Assembly (NCBI GenBank): GCA_947453935.1
Contig: CANGJU010000014.1
Location: 1-33,816, forward strand
DNA: 33,816 nt
Reading direction: 5' to 3'
DNA from: Bacteroidota bacterium
Lineage (GTDB): Bacteria > Bacteroidota > Bacteroidia > AKYH767-A > OLB10
Shown: piece by piece, positions 9,177 to 18,329 of the stretch
How the letters are laid out: the number at the start of each line of letters is the position of its first letter
Numbering within the stretch: the first letter of the stretch is position 1
Translations under genes and position numbers: made by a program
The notes under the pieces: model-generated
Seen by the model: only the letters and a program-made list of their open reading frames with translations
The model's database searches: none
What the model was told of the DNA's origin: nothing

Positions 9177-9992
9177 TTAAACTGCTACCTGAAAGTCTCT
9201 CAAAGCATCATTCAGCGATGTTTTCTGATCAGTACTTTCTTTTCGTTTGCCTATGATCAATGCACATGGCACCTGATATTCTCCCGCTGGAAACTTTTTT
9301 GTATATGAACCAGGAATAACGACCGAGCGCGAAGGAACAACTCCTTTATATTCGATTGGTGATGGACCTGATACATCAATAATTTTTGTTGACATCGTAA
9401 GAACAACATTTGCACCCAGTACAGCCTCTTTCTCAACACGCACTCCTTCTACAACAATGGATCGTGAACCAAGAAAACATCCATCTTCAATAATTACAGG
9501 AGCTGCCTGCACGGGCTCTAACACCCCGCCTATACCAACACCACCACTAAGGTGAACATTCTTACCAATCTGTGCACAAGAACCAACAGTAGCCCACGTA
9601 TCTACCATGGTACCTGCATCTACATAAGCACCAATGTTTACATAAGAAGGCATCATGATTACTCCTGGAGACAAATAACTTCCGTATCGGGCAATGGCGT
9701 GAGGCACAACTCGTACTCCAAGCGCTGCATAATTATTTTTAAGAGGAATCTTATCGTAAAATTCAAACGGCCCTACTTCTATTGTTTCCATCTTCATGAT
9801 TGGAAAATACATGATAACGGCTTTCTTAATCCAATCATTAACCTGCCATCCATCCTGAACTGGCTCGGCCACACGTATTTTTCCATCATTTAAGAGAGCT
9901 ACCACATTTTTAACTGCATCTTTCGCATCTTGTTGTTGAAGCAGTTCACGGTTCTCCCATGTATTCTCAATTATCGCTTGTAAATCTTTCAT
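9177..9992 (-). CDS. dapD: 2,3,4,5-tetrahydropyridine-2,6-dicarboxylate N-succinyltransferase
   Basis: A 271-residue protein, near the 274 of E. coli DapD, that transfers succinyl from succinyl-CoA to tetrahydrodipicolinate in the lysine/diaminopimelate pathway. It has a helical N-terminus (LQAIIENTWENRELL), the active-site stretch RYGSYLSPGVIMMPSYVNIG, and a left-handed beta-helix of hexapeptide repeats (VDTWATVGSCAQIGKNVHLS, then GGVGIGGVLEPVQAAPVIIE), ending with the typical C-terminal extension SYTKKFPAGEYQVPCALI. It is the first gene of the leftward run and is divergent from ruvX, with its own -7 box upstream. Identification is secure. Confidence 0.96.
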   Translation of the reverse strand: MKDLQAIIENTWENRELLQQQDAKDAVKNVVALLNDGKIRVAEPVQDGWQVNDWIKKAVIMYFPIMKMETIEVGPFEFYDKIPLKNNYAALGVRVVPHAIARYGSYLSPGVIMMPSYVNIGAYVDAGTMVDTWATVGSCAQIGKNVHLSGGVGIGGVLEPVQAAPVIIEDGCFLGSRSIVVEGVRVEKEAVLGANVVLTMSTKIIDVSGPSPIEYKGVVPSRSVVIPGSYTKKFPAGEYQVPCALIIGKRKESTDQKTSLNDALRDFQVAV

Positions 9993-10015
9993 TTCTCTTG
10001 ATTAGTAAAGTGGCG

Positions 10016-10023
10016 CAAAGTTA
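10016..10023 (-). promoter_or_regulatory. Bacteroidota -7 box (TAACTTTG) upstream of dapD
   Basis: On the minus strand TAACTTTG matches TAnnTTTG perfectly and lies 23 nt upstream of the dapD ATG, leaving a normal short leader. No well-placed TTG -33 element is visible. It is back to back with the ruvX box at 10044-10051. Confidence 0.5.
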
Positions 10024-10043
10024 TAAATAAGAACAGAACTTAT

Positions 10044-10051
10044 TACCTTTG
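10044..10051 (+). promoter_or_regulatory. Bacteroidota -7 box (TACCTTTG) 4 nt before ruvX
   Basis: TACCTTTG matches TAnnTTTG and is followed by CAAC and the ruvX ATG. Transcription from it would begin at or next to the start codon, so the ruvX-def-aroK mRNA may be leaderless. A second in-frame ATG at 10068 would give a 12-nt longer leader, but the MGRI N-terminus is usual for the family. Confidence 0.5.
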
Positions 10052-10055
10052 CAAC

Positions 10056-10469
10056 ATGGGAAGAATTATGGCCATTGATTATGGAAGCAAGCGAACAGGA
10101 CTGGCTGTAACTGACCCCCTCAAAATTGTTGCTAGTCCGCTGGATACAATTGCCACGCATTTATTGGTCGACTTTCTAAAAAACTATATCGAAAAGGAAG
10201 AAGTTGACAGTATTGTAATTGGCGACCCACGCCGATTGAATGGAGAAATGTCGGAAACGACACACCTCACAAACCAGTTTGTCAATAAACTAAAAAAAGA
10301 AATTCCTGCCATTAAAATAGTTCGCATGGATGAACGCTTCACCTCTAAAATTGCAGAGAAAAGTGTATTAACAATGGGACTACCTAAAATGAAACGACGA
10401 GATAAGTCGTTGATTGATAAAGTCAGTGCCACGATTATTTTACAGGATTATTTAAATACAATAGCTTAA
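10056..10469 (+). CDS. ruvX: RuvX/YqgF family putative Holliday junction resolvase
   Basis: A 137-residue RNase H-fold protein. The N-terminal IMAIDYGSKRTGLAVTD carries the first catalytic Asp (residue 8); GDPRRLNGEMSE and RMDERFTSKIA are the central conserved motifs, and RRDKSLIDKVSATIILQDYL holds the C-terminal acidic residue and helix. The family is required for 16S rRNA 5' end maturation in E. coli and has been proposed as a Holliday junction resolvase, so the exact role is uncertain. It heads the ruvX-def-aroK run, with def starting 10 nt downstream. Confidence 0.93.
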   Translation: MGRIMAIDYGSKRTGLAVTDPLKIVASPLDTIATHLLVDFLKNYIEKEEVDSIVIGDPRRLNGEMSETTHLTNQFVNKLKKEIPAIKIVRMDERFTSKIAEKSVLTMGLPKMKRRDKSLIDKVSATIILQDYLNTIA

Positions 10470-10479
10470 TTATTCAATT

Positions 10480-11037
10480 ATGATTTACCCTATCGTTGCT
10501 TACGGAGACCCAATTTTAAGAAAAATGGCAGAGCCCATTTCAGCCGACTATCCGAATCTGAATGAGATTATTCAAAATATGTTTGACACGATGCATCGTA
10601 GTAACGGAATCGGTTTAGCAGCTCCTCAGGTAGGGCTTTCCATTCGACTTTTCGTGGTGGATGCTACACCCTACGAAAATGACGAGCGTGACTTAGACGG
10701 TTTTAAGCAGGTATTTATCAATGCTCAGATTTTAGAAGAAGATGGTAAAAAATGGAAATGTTCAGAAGGCTGTTTGAGTATCCCAGGTATTCGTGAAGAT
10801 GTAGATAGAAATCCGAACATAACGGTAAGGTATATGGATGAAAACTTTGTTGAGCATACTGAATCGTACACGGGCATGCGCGCAAGAATTATCCAGCATG
10901 AATATGATCACATTGAAGGTATCTTGATGACAGATCGTTTGACACCGATTAAAAAACAATTATTGAAAGGTCGTTTGAATGATATTATGAAAGGTCGTAC
11001 TGATGCTGACTATAAAATGCGTTTTTATAAGAAATAA
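10480..11037 (+). CDS. def: Peptide deformylase
   Basis: A 185-residue metalloenzyme that removes the formyl group from the N-terminal methionine of nascent proteins. All three family motifs are present: GIGLAAPQVG (motif 1), EGCLSIPG with the metal-binding Cys (motif 2), and QHEYDHIEG with the two metal-binding His and the catalytic Glu (motif 3). The length and motif spacing are typical of type I enzymes. It sits 10 nt after ruvX and 5 nt before aroK, consistent with one operon. Confidence 0.97.
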   Translation: MIYPIVAYGDPILRKMAEPISADYPNLNEIIQNMFDTMHRSNGIGLAAPQVGLSIRLFVVDATPYENDERDLDGFKQVFINAQILEEDGKKWKCSEGCLSIPGIREDVDRNPNITVRYMDENFVEHTESYTGMRARIIQHEYDHIEGILMTDRLTPIKKQLLKGRLNDIMKGRTDADYKMRFYKK

Positions 11038-11042
11038 GCATC

Positions 11043-11558
11043 ATGCAATCGTCGGTTATTTACTTAATAGGATTTTCTACCTCTGGAAAATCGACACTGG
11101 GAAAAATAATCGCAGATAAATTAAACTATCACTTTATTGACTTAGACGAAGCCATAACTCAACAGCAAGGCAAGTCGATTAATGCATTGTTTGATGAATT
11201 TGGCGAAGAAGGATTTCGAAAAATCGAACAACAGTTATTGGTCAATACAATTTTTCTAACAGAAACAGTTATCGCTTGCGGAGGCGGAACTCCTTGTTAT
11301 TCCGATAATATGGAATTCTTATTAAGAAACGGAACTGTTATCTATTTACAAGTTGATGAATCAGACCTTCTTGAACGCATGTTAAATAACACAGCTGAAA
11401 GACCTTTATTCAAAGGAAAATCAAATGAGGAAATAGCATCGCACATTAATAAGCTTCTAACTGCGAGAAAAGAGTTTTATGAAAGAGCCAATTATACGAT
11501 TAAGAATAATAGCAATGAAGAATCAGCTATAAGTAGTATTTTGAAAATTCTCGAATAA
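11043..11558 (+). CDS. aroK: Shikimate kinase
   Basis: A 171-residue P-loop kinase that phosphorylates shikimate in aromatic amino acid synthesis. Walker A is GFSTSGKST (residues 10-18), with Ser in place of the commoner Met/Gly before GKST. FIDLDEAI holds the shikimate-binding Asp, FGEEGFRKIE includes the conserved Arg-Glu pair, ACGGGTP is the substrate glycine loop, and TAERPLF is the lid. It follows def by 5 nt. Its TAA stop abuts the stop of the convergent batC gene with no intervening base. Confidence 0.95.
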   Translation: MQSSVIYLIGFSTSGKSTLGKIIADKLNYHFIDLDEAITQQQGKSINALFDEFGEEGFRKIEQQLLVNTIFLTETVIACGGGTPCYSDNMEFLLRNGTVIYLQVDESDLLERMLNNTAERPLFKGKSNEEIASHINKLLTARKEFYERANYTIKNNSNEESAISSILKILE

Positions 11559-12265
<707 letters not shown>

Positions 12266-12269
<4 letters not shown>

Positions 12270-13315
12270 GCGTCCTGATTTTTATTTTCACCAAACAAGT
12301 TCCAACTTGCAACCACCTTACTTTTATTCTCCCCGATTATAAAATCGATAATAAATAACAACAGAGCAATAGCAAGAAAGAACTGAAACTGGTTTTCAAA
12401 ACTTGTATACATTTTTGCTTTGAATTCTTTTTTATCCAAAGCACTTAATTCTTTTAACACGATTGACAAACCATCGTCGCTGTTAGTAGCATGAATAAAC
12501 TTACCCTTTCCCGCCTCAGCAATATCTTCGAGCATTACGCTGTTCAATTTGGTCATAATAGTTTGCCCTGAACGATCCTGACGATAACCTACTTTTGCAC
12601 CGTTGGAATAAACAGGAATTGGTGTCCCTTGTTCAGAACCCATTCCGATGGTATACACTTTCACTCCTTGTTCACTCGCAGATTTAGCTGCATCAATTGC
12701 ATCATCTTCGTGATTTTCTCCGTCGGTGATAATTACAATGGCGCTGTTCTTTTTGATGGTATCAGTGAAAGATGTAGTTGCCAAATCGATAGCAGCACCA
12801 ATAGCAGTACCTTGTTTAGGAACGATGTCTGTATTTATTTGTGTCAAAAATAATTTTGCAGCTGCGTAATCGGTTGTTATTGGTAACTGCGTATAAGCAT
12901 CGCCCGCAAATACAATTACACCTACGCGATCTCCTTCGAGTTTATCAACCAAACGACTAATTGCTTGCTTTGCACGCTCTAAACGATTAGGCATTAAGTC
13001 TTCAGCAAGCATACTATTCGACACATCGAGACAGATAATGATATCAGAACCTTTACGCTTTACTTCTTCGAGCTTTGAACCAATTAATGGTCCGCATAAA
13101 CCAATTATTAAACAAATAAACCCTACCCATCGTATCCAGAATTTCAATGTTGGTCGTGTTTGACTAACCTCCGGAAATAGTTGATTAATGATTTCCATTT
13201 TACCAAAACGAGTCAATGCTTTTTTCTTCCAACGAATGAATAGCCAAAACAACACTACTAACAGCAGTGCCGTAACGAAAAGGTAAATCATCTCAGGGTT
13301 TTGAAATCGAAACAT
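12266..13315 (-). CDS. batB: BatB, von Willebrand factor A membrane protein
   Basis: A 349-residue inner-membrane protein with two N-terminal membrane segments (about 8-27 and 58-78), a VWA domain and a last membrane segment near residues 310-328. The MIDAS metal site is intact: D97-x-S99-x-S101 in CLDVSNSMLAEDLMPN, the later Thr in KQGTAIGAA, and the Asp in IITDGENHEDDA. The domain is placed to work on the periplasmic side. Bat proteins were tied to aerotolerance in Bacteroides fragilis, though their molecular action is unsettled. It lies 2 nt after batA and overlaps batC by 4 nt. Confidence 0.92.
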
Positions 13316-13317
13316 GG

Positions 13318-14325
13318 CTATGGTAAACTTTTCAAGATGGTATAACGAAGCATTAATTCAAAGAAGATCAAGGCAAATGCAATTAAGGCATATGGCAAAT
13401 ACTCTTCGGTATAACGATTAAACTCTGTTACTTCTATTTTTGATTTTTCAAGACGATCAATTTCACGAAAAACACTTTCGAGTGCTTTGTTACCTGTCGC
13501 TCTAAAATATTTTCCATCCGTATTTTGTGCTACTTGACTCAATAACGCTTCATCAATTTGCACTTCCATATTTTGATACTGAATTCCGAATGGCGTTTTA
13601 AATGGATAAGGTGCCATGCCTTTTGTTCCTACTCCAATTGAGTATACTCTTACATCAAATGCTTTTGCAATCTCACCAGCTGTTGATGGAGGAATAGCAC
13701 CGGAATTATTTACACCATCGGTAATCAGCACCACTACTTTGCTTTTTGTTTTAGCATCCTTCACACGACTAATAGCAGTAGCTAAACCTTCTCCTATTGC
13801 AGTTCCATCAACCAACATTCCCGGCTGAACATCTTTCAATACATTTCGAAGTACAGAGTGATCAGAAGTAATTGGACATTGCGTAAAACTTTCACCAGAG
13901 AAAATTACTAATCCAATTAAATCATTTGGACGTCCATCAATAAATTGTTGTGCAACTTTTTTTGCTGACTCTATACGGTTAGGTTTAAAATCTTCCGCCA
14001 GCATACTCGCCGAAATATCCAATGCAATTACAATTGAAATTCCTTCGGTAGTAACATTTGAAGAGCTTGAAGTTGATTGCGGACGAGCTAAAGCAATTAT
14101 CAAAAACACAACAGCCAATAGTCTACAAAACAGAGGTACATTAATGATTCTACTTTTCCAAGTAGGCGGAATTCTTGAAAATGAATCCGTACTGCTGATT
14201 TGAATAGTCGGCGATTTAAAACGTTTAAACTTCAAAAAGTAAAATGCCAATACCGGAACTATCAATAATAACCAAAACCATTCAGGATTTTTAAATTGAT
14301 AAAAATGCTCTTGAAACCAGGTCAT
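13318..14325 (-). CDS. batA: BatA, von Willebrand factor A membrane protein
   Basis: A 335-residue inner-membrane VWA protein, paralogous to the following batB. It has N-terminal membrane segments at about 15-32 and 62-80, and a C-terminal one at about 310-330. The MIDAS residues are D103-x-S105-x-S107 in ALDISASMLAEDFKPN, the Thr of VDGTAIGEG and the Asp of LITDGVNNSG. The tandem batA-batB arrangement and co-occurrence with moxR and DUF58 define the Bat operon, where the MoxR ATPase is thought to act as a chaperone for VWA partners. Its ATG overlaps the stop of the upstream gene by 4 nt. Confidence 0.92.
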   Translation of the reverse strand: MTWFQEHFYQFKNPEWFWLLLIVPVLAFYFLKFKRFKSPTIQISSTDSFSRIPPTWKSRIINVPLFCRLLAVVFLIIALARPQSTSSSSNVTTEGISIVIALDISASMLAEDFKPNRIESAKKVAQQFIDGRPNDLIGLVIFSGESFTQCPITSDHSVLRNVLKDVQPGMLVDGTAIGEGLATAISRVKDAKTKSKVVVLITDGVNNSGAIPPSTAGEIAKAFDVRVYSIGVGTKGMAPYPFKTPFGIQYQNMEVQIDEALLSQVAQNTDGKYFRATGNKALESVFREIDRLEKSKIEVTEFNRYTEEYLPYALIAFALIFFELMLRYTILKSLP

Positions 14326-15287
14326 GCCTCCCCTCCTTTTTGATTGAGCATTTCTTTTTCAGATGCAGGAGTTGTAGCCTCAACAAACTTTATTGCGTTA
14401 GCAAAACTTAATTCATGCTCGGATACATGCGGAATAGCCTTTGCGAATTTTACTAAATCGGCTAGACGTAATAAGTAAACAAGCTTTTCATTTTCAGCTG
14501 CATCTATTTGTTTGATAAATGCATGTTCCAATATTTCATCAGAAGTAAATTCCAATGCAGGGATCATCCAGCGATTTTGAATATAGGCACGAACAATTTC
14601 CGTTAATTCTGAATAATATTTTTTTACATCACCTTGCTGCCAAATATCTTCTTTCTTTAATTGCTCGAAACTAATCATTGCAATTTCATAAGGCGATTGC
14701 TTCGGTGTAATTACAACTTTGTTAGCGTCATCGCGTTGCTTTGCTTTCTTCAGATAACGTACAACCAACCAAATGATAACAGCCAAGACTAAAACACCCA
14801 ACACTATCAATCCAATAAACAACCAGTCATATGGAACATCTTGAATTGGATGAATATCTTTTATAGCCTTAGTTGTATCAATCGGCATTAAAAAAACTTT
14901 CACAGATAACGGATCAGTATAAACTTTAGCATTGGTATTTCTGATTTTATAATCAATTGTAAATCCTGGAATAACAAACATCCCCGTATCGAAGGCCATC
15001 ATCGTTACTTTCTGCGTTCGCATTAGTATCGTATTATCTTCAACCGGAATTGTATCAAGCCCTTCATTCTTCACGACTTCTAACAATCCGATGCTATCTG
15101 AAATGTAAGGCCAGTCAATTTTAACATCCTTAGGTTGCGTAATTGAAAGTTCAAGTGTAAATGGCTGACCAACTACAACAATATTTGTATCTAGTTTTGC
15201 AGTAGCAACTACACCTTGCGCATGAATCTCATTGCAAAAGAACATCATACTAACAATCAAGAAAAATATTTTTATCAGGTGCTTCAT
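14322..15287 (-). CDS. Bat operon membrane protein with BatD-like outer domain and DUF4381-like inner part
   Basis: A 321-residue protein with a signal peptide (about 1-23, ending IHAQG) and a beta-rich extracytoplasmic domain at about 25-140 opening with AKLDTNIVVVGQPFTLELSI, a pattern like the repeated domains of BatD. IKDIHPIQDVPYDWL then precedes a single membrane helix (about 152-175). The cytoplasmic tail contains SPYEIAMISFEQLKKEDIW, VKKYYSELTEIVRAYIQNR and ALEFTSDEIL, resembling DUF4381 proteins that sit between DUF58 and VWA genes in proteobacterial moxR operons. Both resemblances are by eye. It overlaps DUF58 upstream and batA downstream by 4 nt each, so translation is tightly coupled. 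Confidence 0.7.
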   Translation of the reverse strand: MKHLIKIFFLIVSMMFFCNEIHAQGVVATAKLDTNIVVVGQPFTLELSITQPKDVKIDWPYISDSIGLLEVVKNEGLDTIPVEDNTILMRTQKVTMMAFDTGMFVIPGFTIDYKIRNTNAKVYTDPLSVKVFLMPIDTTKAIKDIHPIQDVPYDWLFIGLIVLGVLVLAVIIWLVVRYLKKAKQRDDANKVVITPKQSPYEIAMISFEQLKKEDIWQQGDVKKYYSELTEIVRAYIQNRWMIPALEFTSDEILEHAFIKQIDAAENEKLVYLLRLADLVKFAKAIPHVSEHELSFANAIKFVEATTPASEKEMLNQKGGEA

Positions 15288-16147
15288 CGCTGCTTAAATA
15301 AATTCATTAATGGTTTTACATACGACTGATCAGTACGGATTGCCACGTGATCAACGCCTGATTTATTTAACAATTCACTGGTTAATCGTGCTGACTGTTG
15401 AAAGAACAAACGATAATTATTTCTAACGTTTGCATCCGAAGTATCCATCACCGAAACAAAACCTGTTTCCGCATCTTTAAAACGGACTAACCCTACATCG
15501 GGCATTTCTTCTTCACGCGGATCAACAATACGAAGTGCTGCAAGGTCATGCTTTTTAGAAGCTACTTTAATAGCATCATCAAATCCTGAATCCATAAAAT
15601 CGGAAATCACAAAAGCAATACAACGCTTTTTAATCATGTTGTTCAGATATTTTAATGCAAGACTAATATCTGTTCCTTTTGATGCAGGCTTGAAATTAAT
15701 CAGCTCGCGAATTATTCTTAAAATATGCGACTTACCTTTTTTAGGAGGAATGTATAATTCTATTTTATCAGAGAAGAATATCACTCCTGCCTTATCATTA
15801 TTCTGAATAGCAGAAAAGGCTATGGTAGCAGTTAGTTCTGTAATTAATTCACGCTTCAACATAGAAGTGCTGCCAAACATTCCCGATTCACTAACATCCA
15901 CCAGCAACATAACAGTTAGCTCACGTTCTTCTTCAAACACCTTTACATAAGGATTTCCGAATCGAGCAGTTACATTCCAATCGATGTTTCGCACATCATC
16001 ACCTTCAACGTATTCGCGCACTTCACTAAACGCCATACCACGACCTTTAAACGCAGAGTGATACTCTCCAGAAAAAATCTGAGAGGACAACCCTTTGGTT
16101 TTAATTTCGATTTTACGAACGCGTTTTAAAAGCTCAGCTGAATCCAT
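15284..16147 (-). CDS. DUF58 / VWA-like protein of the MoxR-Bat operon
   Basis: A 287-residue cytoplasmic protein of the DUF58 family. It shows the family signature YVEGDDVRNIDWNVTARFG followed by VKVFEEERE, and then a VWA-type fold with LLVDVSESG preserving the D-x-S-x-S metal-site pattern. These proteins always travel with MoxR AAA+ ATPases and are believed to be their partners; no enzymatic activity is established. It begins 11 nt downstream of moxR and overlaps the next gene by 4 nt. Confidence 0.92.
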   Translation of the reverse strand: MDSAELLKRVRKIEIKTKGLSSQIFSGEYHSAFKGRGMAFSEVREYVEGDDVRNIDWNVTARFGNPYVKVFEEERELTVMLLVDVSESGMFGSTSMLKRELITELTATIAFSAIQNNDKAGVIFFSDKIELYIPPKKGKSHILRIIRELINFKPASKGTDISLALKYLNNMIKKRCIAFVISDFMDSGFDDAIKVASKKHDLAALRIVDPREEEMPDVGLVRFKDAETGFVSVMDTSDANVRNNYRLFFQQSARLTSELLNKSGVDHVAIRTDQSYVKPLMNLFKQR

Positions 16148-16158
16148 TGCTCAATTGA

Positions 16159-17142
16159 CTAAGGAACTTCAACAATATTTAACACTTCATTGATTACATC
16201 ATCTGTTGTGATATTTTCAGCCTCCGCTTCGTAGGTTAAACCGATACGGTGACGCATCACATCATGACAGATTGCACGAACATCTTCAGGAATTACATAA
16301 CCTCTACGCTTAATGAACGCATACGCTTTTGCAGCTAATGCCAAGTTAATACTCGCACGAGGAGAACCTCCATAACTAATCATGCTCTCTAACTTTCTCA
16401 AGTTACTTTCCTTCGGGAAACGCGTTGCGAAAACAATATCAAGGATATACTTTTCAATCTTTTCATCCATGTACACATCGCGAACTGCGCTACGTGCTTT
16501 CACAATTGTTTCAGCCTCTATAATTGGATTGATTTTCGGAAACTCCTGAGCGATATTCTGACGAATGATTAATTTCTCTTCTTCTTTTGTTGGATATTTT
16601 ATTACCACCTTTAACATAAAACGATCGAGCTGTGCTTCTGGCAATGGATAAGTTCCCTCTTGCTCAATCGGATTTTGCGTTGCTAGTACAAGGAAAGGCT
16701 CAGGTAATTTAAAAGTTTCATCACCAATGGTCACTTGTCGCTCTTGCATGGCCTCTAACAATGCACTTTGCACTTTAGCTGGAGCACGATTAATTTCATC
16801 GGCCAAAATAAAGTTAGCAAATAAAGGTCCTTTACGCACGGTAAATTGTTCTTGCTTTTGATTATAAATCATAGTCCCAACTAAATCGGCTGGTAACAAA
16901 TCAGGGGTGAATTGCAAACGACTAAACTTAGCATGAATCGCAGATGACAGTGATTTAATCGCTAATGTTTTTGCAAGACCAGGAACCCCTTCTAAGAGTA
17001 AATGTCCGTTAGAAAGCAATCCGATTAAAAGACGATCGAGCATATATTTTTGCCCTACAATTACTTTTCCTAACTCTAAATTCAGCAATTCGATGAATGC
17101 ACTCTCCTGTTGAATTTTTTCGTTTATCTCACGAATATCCAT
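16159..17142 (-). CDS. MoxR-family AAA+ ATPase
   Basis: A 327-residue AAA+ ATPase of the MoxR family, first gene of the Bat operon. Walker A is GVPGLAKT in LLLEGVPGLAKTLAIKSL, Walker B is LADEINRAPAKVQSALLEAM, sensor 1 is in VLATQNPIEQEGTYPLPEAQ, the arginine-finger region is LPEAQLDRFML, and the C-terminal lid contains SPRASINLALAAKAYAF. It probably uses ATP to remodel or load the VWA proteins encoded downstream, as proposed for the family. The start ATG at 17142 is supported by a potential -33/-7 promoter about 27 nt upstream. Confidence 0.95.
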   Translation of the reverse strand: MDIREINEKIQQESAFIELLNLELGKVIVGQKYMLDRLLIGLLSNGHLLLEGVPGLAKTLAIKSLSSAIHAKFSRLQFTPDLLPADLVGTMIYNQKQEQFTVRKGPLFANFILADEINRAPAKVQSALLEAMQERQVTIGDETFKLPEPFLVLATQNPIEQEGTYPLPEAQLDRFMLKVVIKYPTKEEEKLIIRQNIAQEFPKINPIIEAETIVKARSAVRDVYMDEKIEKYILDIVFATRFPKESNLRKLESMISYGGSPRASINLALAAKAYAFIKRRGYVIPEDVRAICHDVMRHRIGLTYEAEAENITTDDVINEVLNIVEVP

Positions 17143-17169
17143 AAATTTTTCAGTTAAAATTTCGAATCA

Positions 17170-17201
17170 CAATATTAACCCATTCTACTATGAAAAATCA
17201 A
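17170..17201 (-). promoter_or_regulatory. Probable promoter of the moxR-bat operon
   Basis: On the minus strand TTG is followed after 21 nt by TAATATTG, one mismatch from the Bacteroidota -7 consensus TAnnTTTG, and then 27 nt to the moxR ATG. The spacing fits the -33/-7 promoter type. It lies in the 104-nt gap after the permease gene, so it would serve moxR, DUF58, the BatD/DUF4381-like gene and batABC. Confidence 0.4.
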
Positions 17202-17246
17202 TAGTCAAAAACGAGTTATGCGTTAATTTGATGTTAAAAACTTTAA

Positions 17247-18323
17247 CTACTCTACCCGCACACGCGGATCTAAAAAAGCATAGAGTAAATCTACCATCCA
17301 ATTTATCAAAACAAAGAATACAGATACCATAATTACAGCTCCCATTACAACAGGGAAATCATAGTGTTCTAATGCATCAACAGTCACCTTACCTACTCCT
17401 TTCCATCCGAAAATATATTCAATAAATACTGCACCTGCGAGCAACGACCCGAACCATCCGGAGATAGCAGTAATAACAGGATTTAATGCATTTCGCAAAG
17501 CGTGTTTATATAATACTGTTTGATAGGATAATCCTTTGGCCTTTGCTGTTCGCACATAGTCGGTACTGATAGCATCAAGCATTGAACTCCTCGTCAGCTG
17601 AACGATAACAGCAAGTGGACGAATACCTAATGTAAAAGCTGGTAAGATGATGTTCTTTAGATTTAACACTTCGCCATTAAATGGGTCAATTTCATACATA
17701 CTGCCAGTCATACTTAATCCTGTCCAATCGCTGAGAACAAATCCAAAAAACCAGGCGATTAATATTCCAGCAAAAAAGGAAGGCACCGACATCCCTAAAA
17801 TACTAATCATTAAATTTAAATAGTCGGGCCATTGCTGGTATCTCGTAGCGGACCACACACCGAGTATTATACCAATACAAGCGGCAAGAAATAATGCTAC
17901 AACGGATAATACAATAGTACCCGGCAATGCATCCATCAAGATTACACTAACAAGTTCCTGCGATTGATAAGAACGATTTAAGTATGTTTTTTTTACAATT
18001 AACGACTTTTGTCCTAATGGCAATACTTTTACAAACTCACCATACTTCTCACGGTTGGCATATACCCTACTCGTAGAATCATTTAAATTATTAATGGAAA
18101 CGGGAGAAATATCATTCAAGTAAAGCAGGTATCGCTTAGACACAGGCAAATCTAGCCCTAGCTGTTTATTGATAGCTTCTAATGAAGCAACATCTGAACG
18201 TTGTCCCAGCATCAAACGACCTGGATCAGCGGGAAGAATATTAAACAAAAAGAAAACTACGGTTACTACTCCGAAAATAATCAGTAGTCCACTCGTAGTT
18301 CTCTTTAAAATTAATTTTATCAC
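17247..18323 (-). CDS. OppB/DppB-type ABC transporter permease, lone
   Basis: A 358-residue inner-membrane permease of the peptide/nickel ABC family. The N-terminus MIKLILKRTTSGLLIIFGVV and the LPADPGRLMLGQ stretch are typical, as are the EAA loop DYVRTAKAKGLSYQTVLYKH and the C-terminal DPRVRVE. About six membrane helices are visible. An extracytoplasmic segment (about 75-130) follows the first helix and is longer than in E. coli DppB. Transporters of this class need a second permease, ATPases and a binding protein; none is nearby. It follows the BT_3928-type gene by 6 nt, so it is probably the last gene of that operon. The substrate is unknown. Confidence 0.88.
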   Translation of the reverse strand: MIKLILKRTTSGLLIIFGVVTVVFFLFNILPADPGRLMLGQRSDVASLEAINKQLGLDLPVSKRYLLYLNDISPVSINNLNDSTSRVYANREKYGEFVKVLPLGQKSLIVKKTYLNRSYQSQELVSVILMDALPGTIVLSVVALFLAACIGIILGVWSATRYQQWPDYLNLMISILGMSVPSFFAGILIAWFFGFVLSDWTGLSMTGSMYEIDPFNGEVLNLKNIILPAFTLGIRPLAVIVQLTRSSMLDAISTDYVRTAKAKGLSYQTVLYKHALRNALNPVITAISGWFGSLLAGAVFIEYIFGWKGVGKVTVDALEHYDFPVVMGAVIMVSVFFVLINWMVDLLYAFLDPRVRVE

Positions 18324-18329
18324 GAAGTG

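Noticed and set aside
17223-17246. Hairpin GTTAAA/TTTAAC after the permease gene as terminator
   Set aside because: The stem is AT-rich with no T-run after it on the minus strand, so it is too weak to call.
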